Source: Streptomyces formicae (GTDB lineage Bacteria; Actinomycetota; Actinomycetes; Streptomycetales; Streptomycetaceae). From it: a stretch of 64,000 bases of DNA. The notes under the pieces were generated by a model. The model made no database searches, was not told where the DNA came from, and saw only the letters and a list, made by a program, of their open reading frames with translations. Below, one piece after another: positions 26,700-35,333 of the stretch; positions within the stretch are counted from its first letter, which is position 1, and each line of letters starts with the position of its first letter. Made by a program: the position numbers and the translations under genes. The DNA lies in contig NZ_CP071872.1 in the NCBI RefSeq assembly GCF_022647665.1, forward strand, positions 2,666,001 to 2,730,000, in the 5' to 3' direction.

Positions 26700-27686
26700 A
26701 TGCCCACAACACAACTCAAGCGCAACGCGACCGCCGCCCTGGCCCCCGCCTCCATCCACGCCACCAACCTCACAAAGTCCTACGGCGACAAGCAGGTCCT
26801 GCGCGGCATCGACCTGGCCATCCCGGCCGGCAGCGTCTTCGCCCTGCTCGGTCCCAACGGCGCCGGCAAGACCACCACCGTCGAGATTCTCTCGACGCTG
26901 ATCGCCGCCGATGCCGGGACCGCCCAGCTGGCCGGATGCGACCTGGACCGCGAGGCCGACGCCGTACGGAAGATCATCGGTGTCACCGGCCAGTTCGCCG
27001 CCGTCGACAACCTCCTCAACGCCGAGGAGAACCTGATGCTCATGGCGGACCTGCACCATCTGTCCCGCCGCGAGGGCCGGCGCCGGGCCGCCGAACTCCT
27101 CGCCCGCTTCGACCTCACCGAGGCCGCGAGGAAGCCGGTCACCACCTACTCCGGCGGTATGCGCCGCAAGCTCGACCTCGCCATGACCCTGGTCGGCGAC
27201 CCACGCATCATCTTCCTCGACGAGCCCACCACCGGCCTGGACCCGCGCTCCCGCCGCACCATGTGGGAGATCATCCGCTCCCTCGTCGCCGACGACGGCG
27301 TGACGATCTTCCTCACCACCCAGTACCTGGAGGAGGCCGACCGGCTGGCCGACCGTATCGCCGTACTGGACGGCGGAAGGCTGATCGCCGAAGGCACCGC
27401 GGAGGAGCTCAAGCGCCTGATCCCCGGCGGGCACATCTCCCTGAAGTTCGCCGACGCGGCCGCCCTGGAGCTGGCCGCCGCACACTTCGCCGCCACCAGT
27501 CGTAACGACGAGGAACTCACCCTCCAGATCCCCTCCGACGGCACCGTCCCCACCCTCCGCGCCGTCCTGGACATCCTCGACAGCGCCGGCATCACCCCCG
27601 AGGCCCTCTCCCAGCACACCCCGGACCTCGACGACGTCTTCCTGACCCTGACCGGCACCGACAAGCAGCAGGAGATCTCCCGATGA
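26700..27686 (+). CDS. ABC transporter ATP-binding protein, DrrA type
   Basis: 328 residues. Walker A GPNGAGKTTT, Q-loop region GVTGQFAAVDNLL, signature YSGGMRRKLDLA, Walker B IIFLDEPTTGLDP and a His-like switch region (FLTTQYLEEADRLADR) are all present. The C-terminal about 90 residues form the extra domain common to DrrA-type exporters. The ATG at 26700 precedes 30 extra residues before the ABC core. The stop overlaps the next gene (ATGA), so ATPase and permease are translationally coupled. Substrate unknown; DrrA relatives export drugs or lipids. Confidence 0.9.
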   Translation: MPTTQLKRNATAALAPASIHATNLTKSYGDKQVLRGIDLAIPAGSVFALLGPNGAGKTTTVEILSTLIAADAGTAQLAGCDLDREADAVRKIIGVTGQFAAVDNLLNAEENLMLMADLHHLSRREGRRRAAELLARFDLTEAARKPVTTYSGGMRRKLDLAMTLVGDPRIIFLDEPTTGLDPRSRRTMWEIIRSLVADDGVTIFLTTQYLEEADRLADRIAVLDGGRLIAEGTAEELKRLIPGGHISLKFADAAALELAAAHFAATSRNDEELTLQIPSDGTVPTLRAVLDILDSAGITPEALSQHTPDLDDVFLTLTGTDKQQEISR

Positions 27687-28471
27687 GCGCCCTCACCTAC
27701 GCCGCCCGCGACTCCGTCACCATGTTCCGCCGGAACATGAAGCGTGCTGTGCGCTACCCGTCGGTGGCCGTGGTCATCGTCATGATGCCGGTCATCTTCC
27801 TCCTCCTCTTCAACTACGCCTTCGGAGGAGCACTCGGGGCAGGAATCCAGGGCCCCCAGCTCAAGGGCGACTACATCGACTACATCGCCCCGGGGATCAT
27901 CCTGATGACCGTCGCCACCGGCTCCATCGGCGCCGCGCTCGGCATCTGCATGGACAAGACGGAAGGCATCGTCAACCGTTTCCGCACCATGGCCATCTCC
28001 CGGGCCTCCTTCCTCACCGGCCATGTCCTCAGCAACCTCGTCCTGACCGCCTTCGGCACGGCCGTGGTCACCGCCGTCGCCCTCGCCATCGGCTTCCGCC
28101 CCGAGGCCACCGCCCTGGAGTGGCTGGCCGCCGCCGGCCTGATGGCCTTCCTCGCCCTCGCCCTGACCTGGCTCTCGGCCGGCATGGGCCTGGTCGCCAA
28201 GACCGTCGAGTCCGCCTCCAACATGCCCATGCCGATCACCTTCCTCCCCTTCCTGGGCAGCGCCATCGTCCCCACCGACACCATGCCGTCCTGGATGCGC
28301 TGGTTCGCCGACCACCAGCCCTTCACGCCGATCAACGAGACCCTCCGCGGCCTCCTGATGGGCACCGAGATCGGCAACAGCGGCTTGATCTCGCTGGCCT
28401 GGTGCGCGGGGCTTGCCCTGCTGGGCTACGTCTGGGCGAAGGCCGCCTTCAAGCGGGGTGTCCGTAACTGA
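27683..28471 (+). CDS. ABC-2 type exporter permease, DrrB type
   Basis: 262 residues with six hydrophobic segments (VVIVMMPVIFLLLFNYAFG, IAPGIILMTVATGSIGAALG, LVLTAFGTAVVTAVALAIGF and others) and the family pattern RFRTMAISRASFLTGHVLSNL. It forms the membrane half of the exporter with the preceding ATPase (4-bp overlap). A strong terminator follows 11 bp downstream. Confidence 0.9.
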   Translation: MSALTYAARDSVTMFRRNMKRAVRYPSVAVVIVMMPVIFLLLFNYAFGGALGAGIQGPQLKGDYIDYIAPGIILMTVATGSIGAALGICMDKTEGIVNRFRTMAISRASFLTGHVLSNLVLTAFGTAVVTAVALAIGFRPEATALEWLAAAGLMAFLALALTWLSAGMGLVAKTVESASNMPMPITFLPFLGSAIVPTDTMPSWMRWFADHQPFTPINETLRGLLMGTEIGNSGLISLAWCAGLALLGYVWAKAAFKRGVRN

Positions 28472-28482
28472 CCCGCTGACAA

Positions 28483-28532
28483 CCCGGAAATGTCCCGCGG
28501 GCCCCGGATGGGGCTCGCGGGACATTTCCGGG
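28483..28532. terminator. Hairpin terminator after the DrrAB-like genes
   Basis: Perfect 17-bp arms CCCGGAAATGTCCCGCG (28483-28499) and CGCGGGACATTTCCGGG (28516-28532). Confidence 0.8.
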
Positions 28533-28632
28533 TGAGGGCGGCCGTCCCGGTCCGCAGGTCTGCCGGTCCGCAGGCGACGCGGTTGACGATCTTCCGCGGC
28601 GGTGGCCGACCGCGCTGTCACGGATCGCGGGA

Positions 28633-28876
28633 TCAGCCCTTGACGTCGTCCTCCGTGAGCGGGATCGGCTGCGACGAGACAGGCGAGGACTCGGCTGCGG
28701 TCCGCGTGCCCCCCCAAGTGACTGCTCACATGGCCGTTCTGGTTCATCGAGGCGTTCTGGTTCATCGACGCCTGCAGTTGGCGCGCGAGACCGAGCCCGG
28801 TGCCGCCCATCGTGAGGGGCCCCGGCCCCATCGTCCCGGTCACCCTGCCGGACAGCCCCACCATGTCCTCGCCCAT
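28633..28876 (-). pseudogene. Candidate small gene broken at a 7-G run
   Basis: On the minus strand an ATG at 28876 opens MGEDMVGLSGRVTGTMGPG, then a Gln/Asn/Met stretch with a duplicated ASMNQN unit. Within the 7-G run (about 28712-28718) the frame must shift by one base to reach a natural-looking end, SSPVSSQPIPLTEDDVKG, with stop at 28633. The first 20 residues weakly resemble the start of NfeD-like OB-fold proteins, and the later part could be a flotillin-type C-terminus, so this could be a fusion remnant. There is no good ribosome binding site. Confidence 0.3.
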
Positions 28877-28975
28877 GTCCGGAGGGTAGCGGCGGCGATC
28901 GACCGACATGGCGCGAGGGCGGATTTCATACGCCGTGCATAGAACGGCACGCTCCGCTCCGTCTACTCTCTCGGC

Positions 28976-29062
28976 ATGGCAGCAGAAGGAATGCTCGCTG
29001 CGCGCCGCCATGTCGATTTCGGCAGGCTGGCGAGCGCGCTGTGTACGGCCGCCACGGTGTGA
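28976..29062 (+). CDS. Short Cys-containing leader peptide (RRHVDxxR type) upstream of the sulfatase
   Basis: A 28-codon frame encodes MAAEGMLAARRHVDF then GRLASALCTAATV. The core RRHVDxGRxxSALC is the pattern of the putative leader peptides that precede sulfur and cysteine metabolism genes in Streptomyces, where ribosome stalling at Cys codons is thought to control downstream expression. It has the same direction as the sulfatase gene, which starts 295 bp downstream with no gene between. This supports sulfur-dependent control of the sulfatase-FGE pair. The match of core residues is seen; the mechanism is inferred. Confidence 0.6.
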   Translation: MAAEGMLAARRHVDFGRLASALCTAATV

Positions 29063-29357
29063 CCGCCGAGGTCGGCCGTCCGTCGCCCGACCGTTGACCG
29101 GGCGCTGATCGGGCGCCGAGCCGGCCCAGGTCCGGCCCATGTCCGGCCGTCTTCCGGCTACGGCCCGGCGCGTTCACCCCGTATCGCCATCGTCACGGGA
29201 TACCCACCCGGCGCGGCAGTCCGCGGCGCCCGATTCCCGTCTCTTCCTTGTCTCCGGCGCAAAGCGCCGCACCCGCGCGGGCGCGCGACCTTCCCGTATC
29301 CCGCCCCGGTTCCGCATGCACCGCGCCCCATCGATGGACCGCAGGAGGAAACGACCC

Positions 29358-30761
29358 ATGAGTCACCACGACAGACCGCAGGTGAGCCGTCGGGGCTTTC
29401 TCGCCGGCACGGCGGCGGCAGCCGCGGCGGCCGTTCCCGCGATAGCCCAGGTGACGGCGGCCGCAGGCCCGGCATCCGCCGCCACCCGCCCCAACATCCT
29501 GCTGATCGTCACCGACGACCAGCCCAAGCACACCGAGTGGGCCCTCCCCAAGACCGTGGACTGGCTCGCGGGGCGCGGCGTGAAGTTCACCGACGGCCAT
29601 GTCACCACGCCGCTGTGCTCGCCCTCGCGCTCCTCGGTCCTCACCGGCCAGTACGCCCACAACCACGGTGTCCGGAACAACGGATCCTCGTACCAGCTGG
29701 ACCAGGGCACCACCCTGCAGCGCTACCTCACGCAGGCGGGCTACCGCACCGGTCTGTTCGGCAAGTTCCTCAACTCGTGGACTCTCGCGGACAATCCGCC
29801 GCACTTCGAGGAGTGGGCGCTGCTCCAGCCCGGCTACGTCGACGCCCGGTGGAACGTCAACGGCACGGTCCAGACGATCAACGGCTACACCACCACCGTC
29901 ATCAAGAACCGCACACTGAACTTCCTGGACAAGGCCGCGACCGACGGCCGCCCCTGGTTCGCGTACGTCACTCCGTACGCCTCGCACGGCCCGCGTACGC
30001 CCGAGGCGAAGTACGCGGATACGGCCGTGCCCGAGTGGAACGGACGCCCGTCCGTCCCCGAGGCCGACCGGAGCGACAAGCCGGCCTACATCAAGAACGC
30101 CACCGGAACCCTGGCCGACGGCCGGACCGTCCGCGCCGAGCAATTGCGCACTCTGCTGTCCGTCGACGACGCGGTGCAGGCGTTCAAGGACAAGCTCGCG
30201 GCCCTCGGGCAGCTGGAGAACACCCTGGTCATCTACATCGCCGACAACGGCTTCGGCTGGGCGGACCACGGCTGGACCAAGAAGTCGGTGCCCTACCGGC
30301 CGGCCCACGAGGTGCCGTTCTACCTCTCCTGGCCGGCCGGCGGCCTCGGATCCGGAACCACCGACAACCGGATCGTCGCCAACATCGACATCGCGCCCAC
30401 CGTCCTCGACGCGGCCGGGATCACCCCGTCCCATGCGCAGGACGGAAAGTCGCTGCTGTCCTCGTACAGCCGCGACCATCTGCTCGTCGAGTGGTGGAAG
30501 CAGGGCACGGCCGCGGGCGGTCCGCCGACCTGGGCGTCCTACGTCGCCAAGGACAAGCAGTACACCGAGTACTACGACCTGACGACCGACGCCAACGGCA
30601 CGGTGTCCGGCACGGGGCAGCGGAAGTTCCGGGAGTACTACGACCTCGCGGACGACCCGTACCAGCTGAGGAACAGCCTCTACCAGGCGACCCAGCAGGA
30701 CGAGCAGAACCTCGGCATCCCCGCACTGGCAGCGCAGCTCGCCACCGACCGCGCCGGCTAG
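29358..30761 (+). CDS. Secreted type I sulfatase
   Basis: 467 residues, ATG at 29358 after AGGAGGA. Tat signal PQVSRRGFLAGTAAAAAAAV. The sulfatase core begins RPNILLIVTDDQPKH (metal-binding Asp pair) and holds the formylglycine site Cys87-Ser-Pro-Ser-Arg91 in TTPLCSPSRSSVLTGQYAHN. Other family blocks include LFGKFLN, VIYIADNGFGW and VPFYLSWPAG. It resembles GlcNAc-6-sulfatase and related glycan sulfatases. The Cys must be oxidised to formylglycine by the enzyme encoded just downstream. In this locus it would remove sulfate from glycosaminoglycan-like chains; the exact linkage cannot be told. Confidence 0.9.
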   Translation: MSHHDRPQVSRRGFLAGTAAAAAAAVPAIAQVTAAAGPASAATRPNILLIVTDDQPKHTEWALPKTVDWLAGRGVKFTDGHVTTPLCSPSRSSVLTGQYAHNHGVRNNGSSYQLDQGTTLQRYLTQAGYRTGLFGKFLNSWTLADNPPHFEEWALLQPGYVDARWNVNGTVQTINGYTTTVIKNRTLNFLDKAATDGRPWFAYVTPYASHGPRTPEAKYADTAVPEWNGRPSVPEADRSDKPAYIKNATGTLADGRTVRAEQLRTLLSVDDAVQAFKDKLAALGQLENTLVIYIADNGFGWADHGWTKKSVPYRPAHEVPFYLSWPAGGLGSGTTDNRIVANIDIAPTVLDAAGITPSHAQDGKSLLSSYSRDHLLVEWWKQGTAAGGPPTWASYVAKDKQYTEYYDLTTDANGTVSGTGQRKFREYYDLADDPYQLRNSLYQATQQDEQNLGIPALAAQLATDRAG

Positions 30762-30802
30762 GCACGTGCGTCGCGCGTGCTGGGCACGTGCCTCGCGCGC
30801 CG
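30762..30802. repeat. Short tandem duplication after the sulfatase gene
   Basis: A 20-21 bp unit, GGCACGTGCGTCGCGCGTGC in its first copy and GGCACGTGCCTCGCGCGCCG in its second, is repeated directly after the sulfatase stop codon. Confidence 0.5.
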
Positions 30803-30816
30803 CGCCGCGCCGGACT

Positions 30817-30844
30817 CCGGCCGGGGGCCCGGGCCCCCGGCCGG
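30817..30844. terminator. 28-bp perfect palindrome between sulfatase and FGE genes
   Basis: Half-site CCGGCCGGGGGCCC (30817-30830) is followed directly by its exact complement (30831-30844) with no loop. It can form an extremely stable hairpin in the RNA and may attenuate transcription into the FGE gene. Its function is inferred from structure and place only. Confidence 0.5.
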
Positions 30845-30875
30845 ACCGACCGACCGACCACTTCCGGGAGTTGCT

Positions 30876-31811
30876 GTGTCCGCCACATCCGCCGCGTCTT
30901 CCTCTCCTGCCTCTTGCTGCACGCCGGGACCGGGACCGGGCCGCGGGGACGCCACGACCGTCACGGTCGACCTCGCGCCGCCCTCGCCCAGGCCCTCGCC
31001 CGCCCTTCGTGTCGCCAGGCAGCTGATCGACCTCCCGGGCGGGCGCTTCCTCATGGGCACCGACGACCCGGACGGCTTCCCGGCCGATGGCGAAGGCCCG
31101 GTCCGCGAGGTCGAGGTCGCCCCCTTCCGTATCGCGCCCACGGCTGTGACCAACGCCCAGTTCGCCACCTTCGTCAAGGCCACCGGCCATGTGACCGAGG
31201 CCGAGCGCTTCGGCTTCTCGTTCGTCTTCGCAGGGCTGCTCTCCGACGAACTCGCCGCAGCGTCACGGCCGGTCGCAGCCGTTCCGTGGTGGCGGGCGGT
31301 GCCGGGCGCCACCTGGAGACACCCCGAGGGCCCCGGCTCGTCCTTCGCCGACCGGCAGAACCACCCCGTCGTGCACGTCTCGTGGAACGACGCGCAGGCG
31401 TACTGCGCCTGGTCCGGTACGCGGCTGCCGACGGAGGCGGAGTGGGAGTACGCCGCCCGCGGCGGCCTCGAGCAGCGGCGCTACCCGTGGGGCGACGAAC
31501 TGACGCCCGGCGGACGCCATATGTGCAACATCTGGCAGGGCGAGTTCCCCAGCCACAACACGCGTGACGACGGCCACCTCGGCACCGCCCCGGTGAAGTC
31601 CTACCGTCCCAACGGCTACGCCCTCTACAACGTGGTGGGCAACGTCTGGGAGTGGTGCGCCGACTGGTTCACACCGGACGAGGCGCGGGTGATGCGGGGC
31701 GGCTCGTACCTGTGCCACGACTCGTACTGCAACCGCTACCGCGTCGCGGCCCGCAGTTCCAACACGCCGGACAGTTCGACGGGGAACATCGGCTTTCGCG
31801 TCGCGGCCTGA
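30876..31811 (+). CDS. Formylglycine-generating enzyme family protein (sulfatase activator)
   Basis: 311 residues from the GTG at 30876, preceded by GGGAG. FGE/SUMF1 fold blocks: DLPGGRFLMGTDDPD, PTAVTNAQFATFVKATGH, HPVVHVSWNDAQAYCAWSG, LPTEAEWEYAARGG, NVVGNVWEWCADWF and MRGGSYLCHDSYCNRYRVAA. The two catalytic Cys (280 and 285) are present. About 40 low-complexity residues precede the domain. It oxidises the sulfatase active-site Cys to formylglycine in the cytoplasm, before Tat export of the folded sulfatase. It lies 114 bp after the sulfatase gene. Confidence 0.9.
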   Translation: MSATSAASSSPASCCTPGPGPGRGDATTVTVDLAPPSPRPSPALRVARQLIDLPGGRFLMGTDDPDGFPADGEGPVREVEVAPFRIAPTAVTNAQFATFVKATGHVTEAERFGFSFVFAGLLSDELAAASRPVAAVPWWRAVPGATWRHPEGPGSSFADRQNHPVVHVSWNDAQAYCAWSGTRLPTEAEWEYAARGGLEQRRYPWGDELTPGGRHMCNIWQGEFPSHNTRDDGHLGTAPVKSYRPNGYALYNVVGNVWEWCADWFTPDEARVMRGGSYLCHDSYCNRYRVAARSSNTPDSSTGNIGFRVAA

Positions 31812-31910
31812 CCAGGAGGTCGTCCTCACGAGATCCCGACGGATGCGTGATCATCCACAGGCGGTGCGGGAGCGGCACACGCCCTGTCATTCTTGTCGGT
31901 CTTGTCGGTG

Positions 31911-34433
31911 TCATTCTCGTCGGTCGACGCGCATGCCGGACGCCCGCGACGGGGAGGCGTGGTCCGGTTGTTCGTGAAGAGCGGGCGTCGCCAGCTCTTC
32001 CTCAGCCCAGACGACCTTGCCGCCCGCTGTCGGGCGGGAGCCCCATCTGCGGGACAGCTGGGCGACCAGGGAGAGGCCGCGGCCGTTCTCGTCGATGCTG
32101 TGTGCGTGACGCGGACGCGGGGAGCCGGCGTCGGTATCGGACACTTCGCAGGTCAGTGCCTGGTGCTGGATCAGGCGCAGACCGATCGGGCCGGAGCTGT
32201 GGCGGACGGCGTTGGTGACCAGTTCGCTGACGATCAGCTGCGTGGCGTCCTCGAGACCCTCCAGGCCCCATCGGGCCAACTGACTGGCTGCCAGTTTCCG
32301 GGCGCGACGGACAGCGGTCCGGTCGCTGGGCAGCGTCCAGGTAGCGACCTGGGCCGGGTCGAGCGAACGAGTGCGGACGAGGAGCAGGGTGACGTCGTCG
32401 CACGCCGTCTGATCCTGGAAGGGCTCCGTGGCACGGGTGCAGAGGTCTTCCAGGGAGCGACCCGGTTGCGCGAGGGCGGTGCCCAGGCGGTGCATTCCCT
32501 TCTCGATGTCGTGGTCGCGGGTCTCGACCAGGCCGTCGGTGTAGAGGGCGAGGAGAGTTCCCTCGGGCAGTTCCAGCTCGATGGCCTCGAAGGGGACGCC
32601 CAGCCCGATGCCGAGTGGGGCACCGGTCGGAAGGTCGGGGAAGGTGACCTGGCCCTGCGGGTCGATGATCGCGGGCGGGGGGTGCCCGGCCCCTGCCATG
32701 GTGCATCGGCGGGTGACCGGGTCGTAGACGGCGTAGACACACGTGGCACCCACCACCGTGGCGGCATGGTCCGGGCCGACGGCGTCTTCTTCCGCCAGCC
32801 GCTGGACCGCGTCATCGAGGCGGGCCAGCAGCTCGTCGGGGGGCACTTCCATGGCGGCGAGTGTGTGGACGGCGGTGCGGAGCCTGCCCATGGTCGCGGC
32901 GGCGTTGATGCCGTGCCCGACCACATCGCCGACGACGAGGGCCACCCGGGCACCGGACAGCGGGATCACATCGAACCAGTCGCCCCCGACGCCGTGGTCC
33001 AAGTCGGCGGGCAGATAGCGCGAGGCAGCCTCGACCGCCGTACCACCCCTCAACCGGGGCGGGAGCAGATTGCGTTGCAGCGCAAGGGCTACGGCCTGCT
33101 CGCGCGCGAACTGGCGCGCGTTGTCCAACGACACCGCGGCGCGACTGACGAGTTCTTCCGCCAGGAGCAGATCGACCTCCTGGAACGGGACCGGGTCCTT
33201 GGTACGGATGAACAACACGATGCCCAGCAGGGCGCGTCGCGCGCGGATGGGGACGACCATCAGGGAGTGCATGCCGTTCTCATGGATCTTCCGTGCCCGT
33301 ACCGGGGACCGGTCGATCCAGGTGCCTGGCGCGGTGTCCAGGATCGGCTCCAGATGGGGCCTCCCGGTGCGCAGGACATCGGTGAAGGGGGAGTCGGGCG
33401 GCACGGGGACCGGCTCACCGCGCACCCAAGCCGACTCCGGGACGCCTTCGCGGATCGAGGCCCGACCGGCACGTCGGAACACGGGGAGACGCTCGCCCGA
33501 CGAGCCGATGCGGACCGGGGCTCCCTCGCCGAACGGGACCGACTGCTCCAGGTCCACGGTGACGAAGTCGGCGAACAGGGGCACGGCAAGGTCGGCCAGC
33601 TCCTGACTGATCTGCATCACGTCCAGAGTCCTGCCGAGGCGCGTGCCGGCCTGGCTGAGGGTGGCGAGGCGCTCGCGCGCCAACCGGCTCTCGATCACGT
33701 CGACGCTGATGACGCATACCCCCAGCGCTTGGCCGTCAGCGCCTTGGAGACGGGAGAACGACACCGCGAACGGGCGTTCCGGCCCCAGACTCGTCGGCAG
33801 CCACGTCCGGTACTCGTGGACCTTGGTGGTGCCGCTCGCCAGCACCTGCTGCATCACCGCCTCCAGCGCTTCGGCCTTGACACCGGGCAGCGCGTCGGTG
33901 AGTCGATGTCCGAGCCTCCGGTCACGGGGAATGCCGTCGTGGCTCTCCATCGCGTCGTTCGCCCAGACGCCCCGCAGCTGCGGGTCACGAACGGAGATTC
34001 CGATCGGCGAACGGGTCAGGAGCGATCCCCTCACCGATCCGTTCACCGCTTCTCCGGACAGTGCGTCGGCGTCGCTCATGGACACGAGCCACCGCGCTGT
34101 TCCGTCCTGCCCCCGCAACATCGAGATCCGCAGACTGACGTCGAGCAGGTGGCCGTCTCGGTGGCGCGCCGCCGATGCGCCCGACCAGCCGTTCCGGGCA
34201 CGGCACTGCTCGACGAACACCGACATCGTCGGCGCTTCGCCGAAGGACGGCAGTACGAGTGCGGCGGAACGGCCCACTATGTCCTGCGCGGAGTACGCGA
34301 CAAGCCGCTCAGCGGCCTGTGTCCATGCGACCACGGTTCCTTGCTCGTCGAACAGCGCGATCGCCGATTCGGATACCTCGTAAGTACCCATCTGCTTACC
34401 GAGTGTGACCTGGTCGGTGCTGGTGGTGGTCAT
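31911..34433 (-). CDS. PAS-GAF-SpoIIE serine phosphatase with C-terminal HATPase domain
   Basis: 840 residues. Two PAS-like domains (about 15-125 and 135-250), a GAF domain (about 260-420), a PP2C/SpoIIE phosphatase (about 440-680; GVGGDWFDVIPLSG, VGDVVGHG, LYTDGLVETRD) and an RsbW-type histidine-kinase-like ATPase (about 710-820; TQLIVSELVTNAVRHSSGP). This layout is common in Streptomyces and fits a sensor that controls anti-sigma factor signalling. The ATG at 34433 follows GAGGA. No sigma or anti-sigma gene lies next to it. Confidence 0.9.
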   Translation of the reverse strand: MTTTSTDQVTLGKQMGTYEVSESAIALFDEQGTVVAWTQAAERLVAYSAQDIVGRSAALVLPSFGEAPTMSVFVEQCRARNGWSGASAARHRDGHLLDVSLRISMLRGQDGTARWLVSMSDADALSGEAVNGSVRGSLLTRSPIGISVRDPQLRGVWANDAMESHDGIPRDRRLGHRLTDALPGVKAEALEAVMQQVLASGTTKVHEYRTWLPTSLGPERPFAVSFSRLQGADGQALGVCVISVDVIESRLARERLATLSQAGTRLGRTLDVMQISQELADLAVPLFADFVTVDLEQSVPFGEGAPVRIGSSGERLPVFRRAGRASIREGVPESAWVRGEPVPVPPDSPFTDVLRTGRPHLEPILDTAPGTWIDRSPVRARKIHENGMHSLMVVPIRARRALLGIVLFIRTKDPVPFQEVDLLLAEELVSRAAVSLDNARQFAREQAVALALQRNLLPPRLRGGTAVEAASRYLPADLDHGVGGDWFDVIPLSGARVALVVGDVVGHGINAAATMGRLRTAVHTLAAMEVPPDELLARLDDAVQRLAEEDAVGPDHAATVVGATCVYAVYDPVTRRCTMAGAGHPPPAIIDPQGQVTFPDLPTGAPLGIGLGVPFEAIELELPEGTLLALYTDGLVETRDHDIEKGMHRLGTALAQPGRSLEDLCTRATEPFQDQTACDDVTLLLVRTRSLDPAQVATWTLPSDRTAVRRARKLAASQLARWGLEGLEDATQLIVSELVTNAVRHSSGPIGLRLIQHQALTCEVSDTDAGSPRPRHAHSIDENGRGLSLVAQLSRRWGSRPTAGGKVVWAEEELATPALHEQPDHASPSRASGMRVDRRE

Positions 34434-34657
34434 CGAATGCTGTCCTCGAATGGGAGGGGCAGGTGGCGCGGGTCTCCGGAGCTGATTCGTGCAAACTTCG
34501 AGCAATTGACCGGATAGGGGCCTGCTCTGTGACAGTGCCGCAGCCGTCGGGTGCGGCAGCCCGGACTGTCGCGCTCGGCGGGAGCCCGTGCCTCTGTGAC
34601 GCCCTGCCGCAACCGAGGTGTCAGTCTCGGGCGGACTGCTCGGCCGCTCGGTGGAGT

Positions 34658-34801
34658 TCAGCTGTCCGCCAGGGCCGCGCCCAGCGGTGCGTGCTCGTAG
34701 CGGACGGCCCGGCCAGCACGGGTGCGGGTGACCAGGCCGGCATCGCGCAACACCGCCAGATGGCTGCCGACGGTGCCCAGGCTCAGGCCGAGCTGGGCGA
34801 C
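34658..34801 (-). pseudogene. C-terminal remnant of an ArsR-type HTH regulator
   Basis: The minus strand reads LGLSLGTVGSHLAVLRDAGL followed by VTRTRAGRAVRYEHAPLGAA, the recognition helix and wing of an ArsR-type repressor. It has no N-terminus; the upstream frame runs into unrelated sequence. It abuts the MFS remnant on the other strand. Such pairs are common as intact divergent or neighbouring genes, so both look like debris of one deletion. Confidence 0.6.
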
Positions 34802-34831
34802 CACCCACCCCGCCGTACCGGCGGTTCGGCC

Positions 34832-35215
34832 GGCATCAGCGAGACCTGGCAGGTGAACCGGGCGCTGCTGCGCCGGCCCCCGGTCCGGGCGCTGCTGCTG
34901 GCGCAATGGCCGGCACCGGCGCTGAGGGTCGGCGCCGAGGGCGTGCTGGTCCCGTACGCCGCGCAGGTCGGCGCGCCCGACGCGGCCGGTCTGCTGTTCG
35001 CAGCGGCCGCCGCCGGGATGTTCGTCGGCAACCTGATCGTCGGCCGGCTGGTGCGCCCTGCGGGCCGGGAGCGGCTGGCCGACCCTTTCGTGCTCGCGCT
35101 CGGACTGCCGCTCTGGGGTTCGTGTTGAACCCCGCACCGGGATACGTGGCCATCCTGCTGACCGTGTCCGGTTTCGGTGTCGCCTACCAGCTCGCACTGG
35201 CCCGCAGGTCCCGGA
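34832..35215 (+). pseudogene. Remnant of an MFS transporter with frameshift
   Basis: One frame gives WQVNRALLRRPPVRALLLAQ, then VGAEGVLVPYAAQVGAPDAA and LLFAAAAAGMFVGNLIVGRL, typical MFS helices, ending at 35128. The continuation, GFVLNPAPGYVAILLTVSGF then GVAYQLALA, lies in another frame, so the fragment is also frameshifted near 35,110. N- and C-terminal halves of a full transporter are missing. Confidence 0.6.
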
Positions 35216-35333
35216 ATACGCGCAAGGCAGCGGGCGAGATCCGTCACACCCCGGGTTTCCGCGGCCCGCCCCTCGCCGGTCGCGGCGAGAGGGCGGGCCA
35301 CCACCGCAGGCGCGGTGGGCAGCGCCGGTCGGC

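Noticed and set aside
28490..28942. 150-codon plus-strand frame after the DrrAB-like genes
   Set aside because: It starts inside the terminator hairpin and has no ribosome binding site or family features.
29193..31190. 665-codon minus-strand frame under the sulfatase and FGE genes
   Set aside because: Antisense to two well-defined genes; no motifs.
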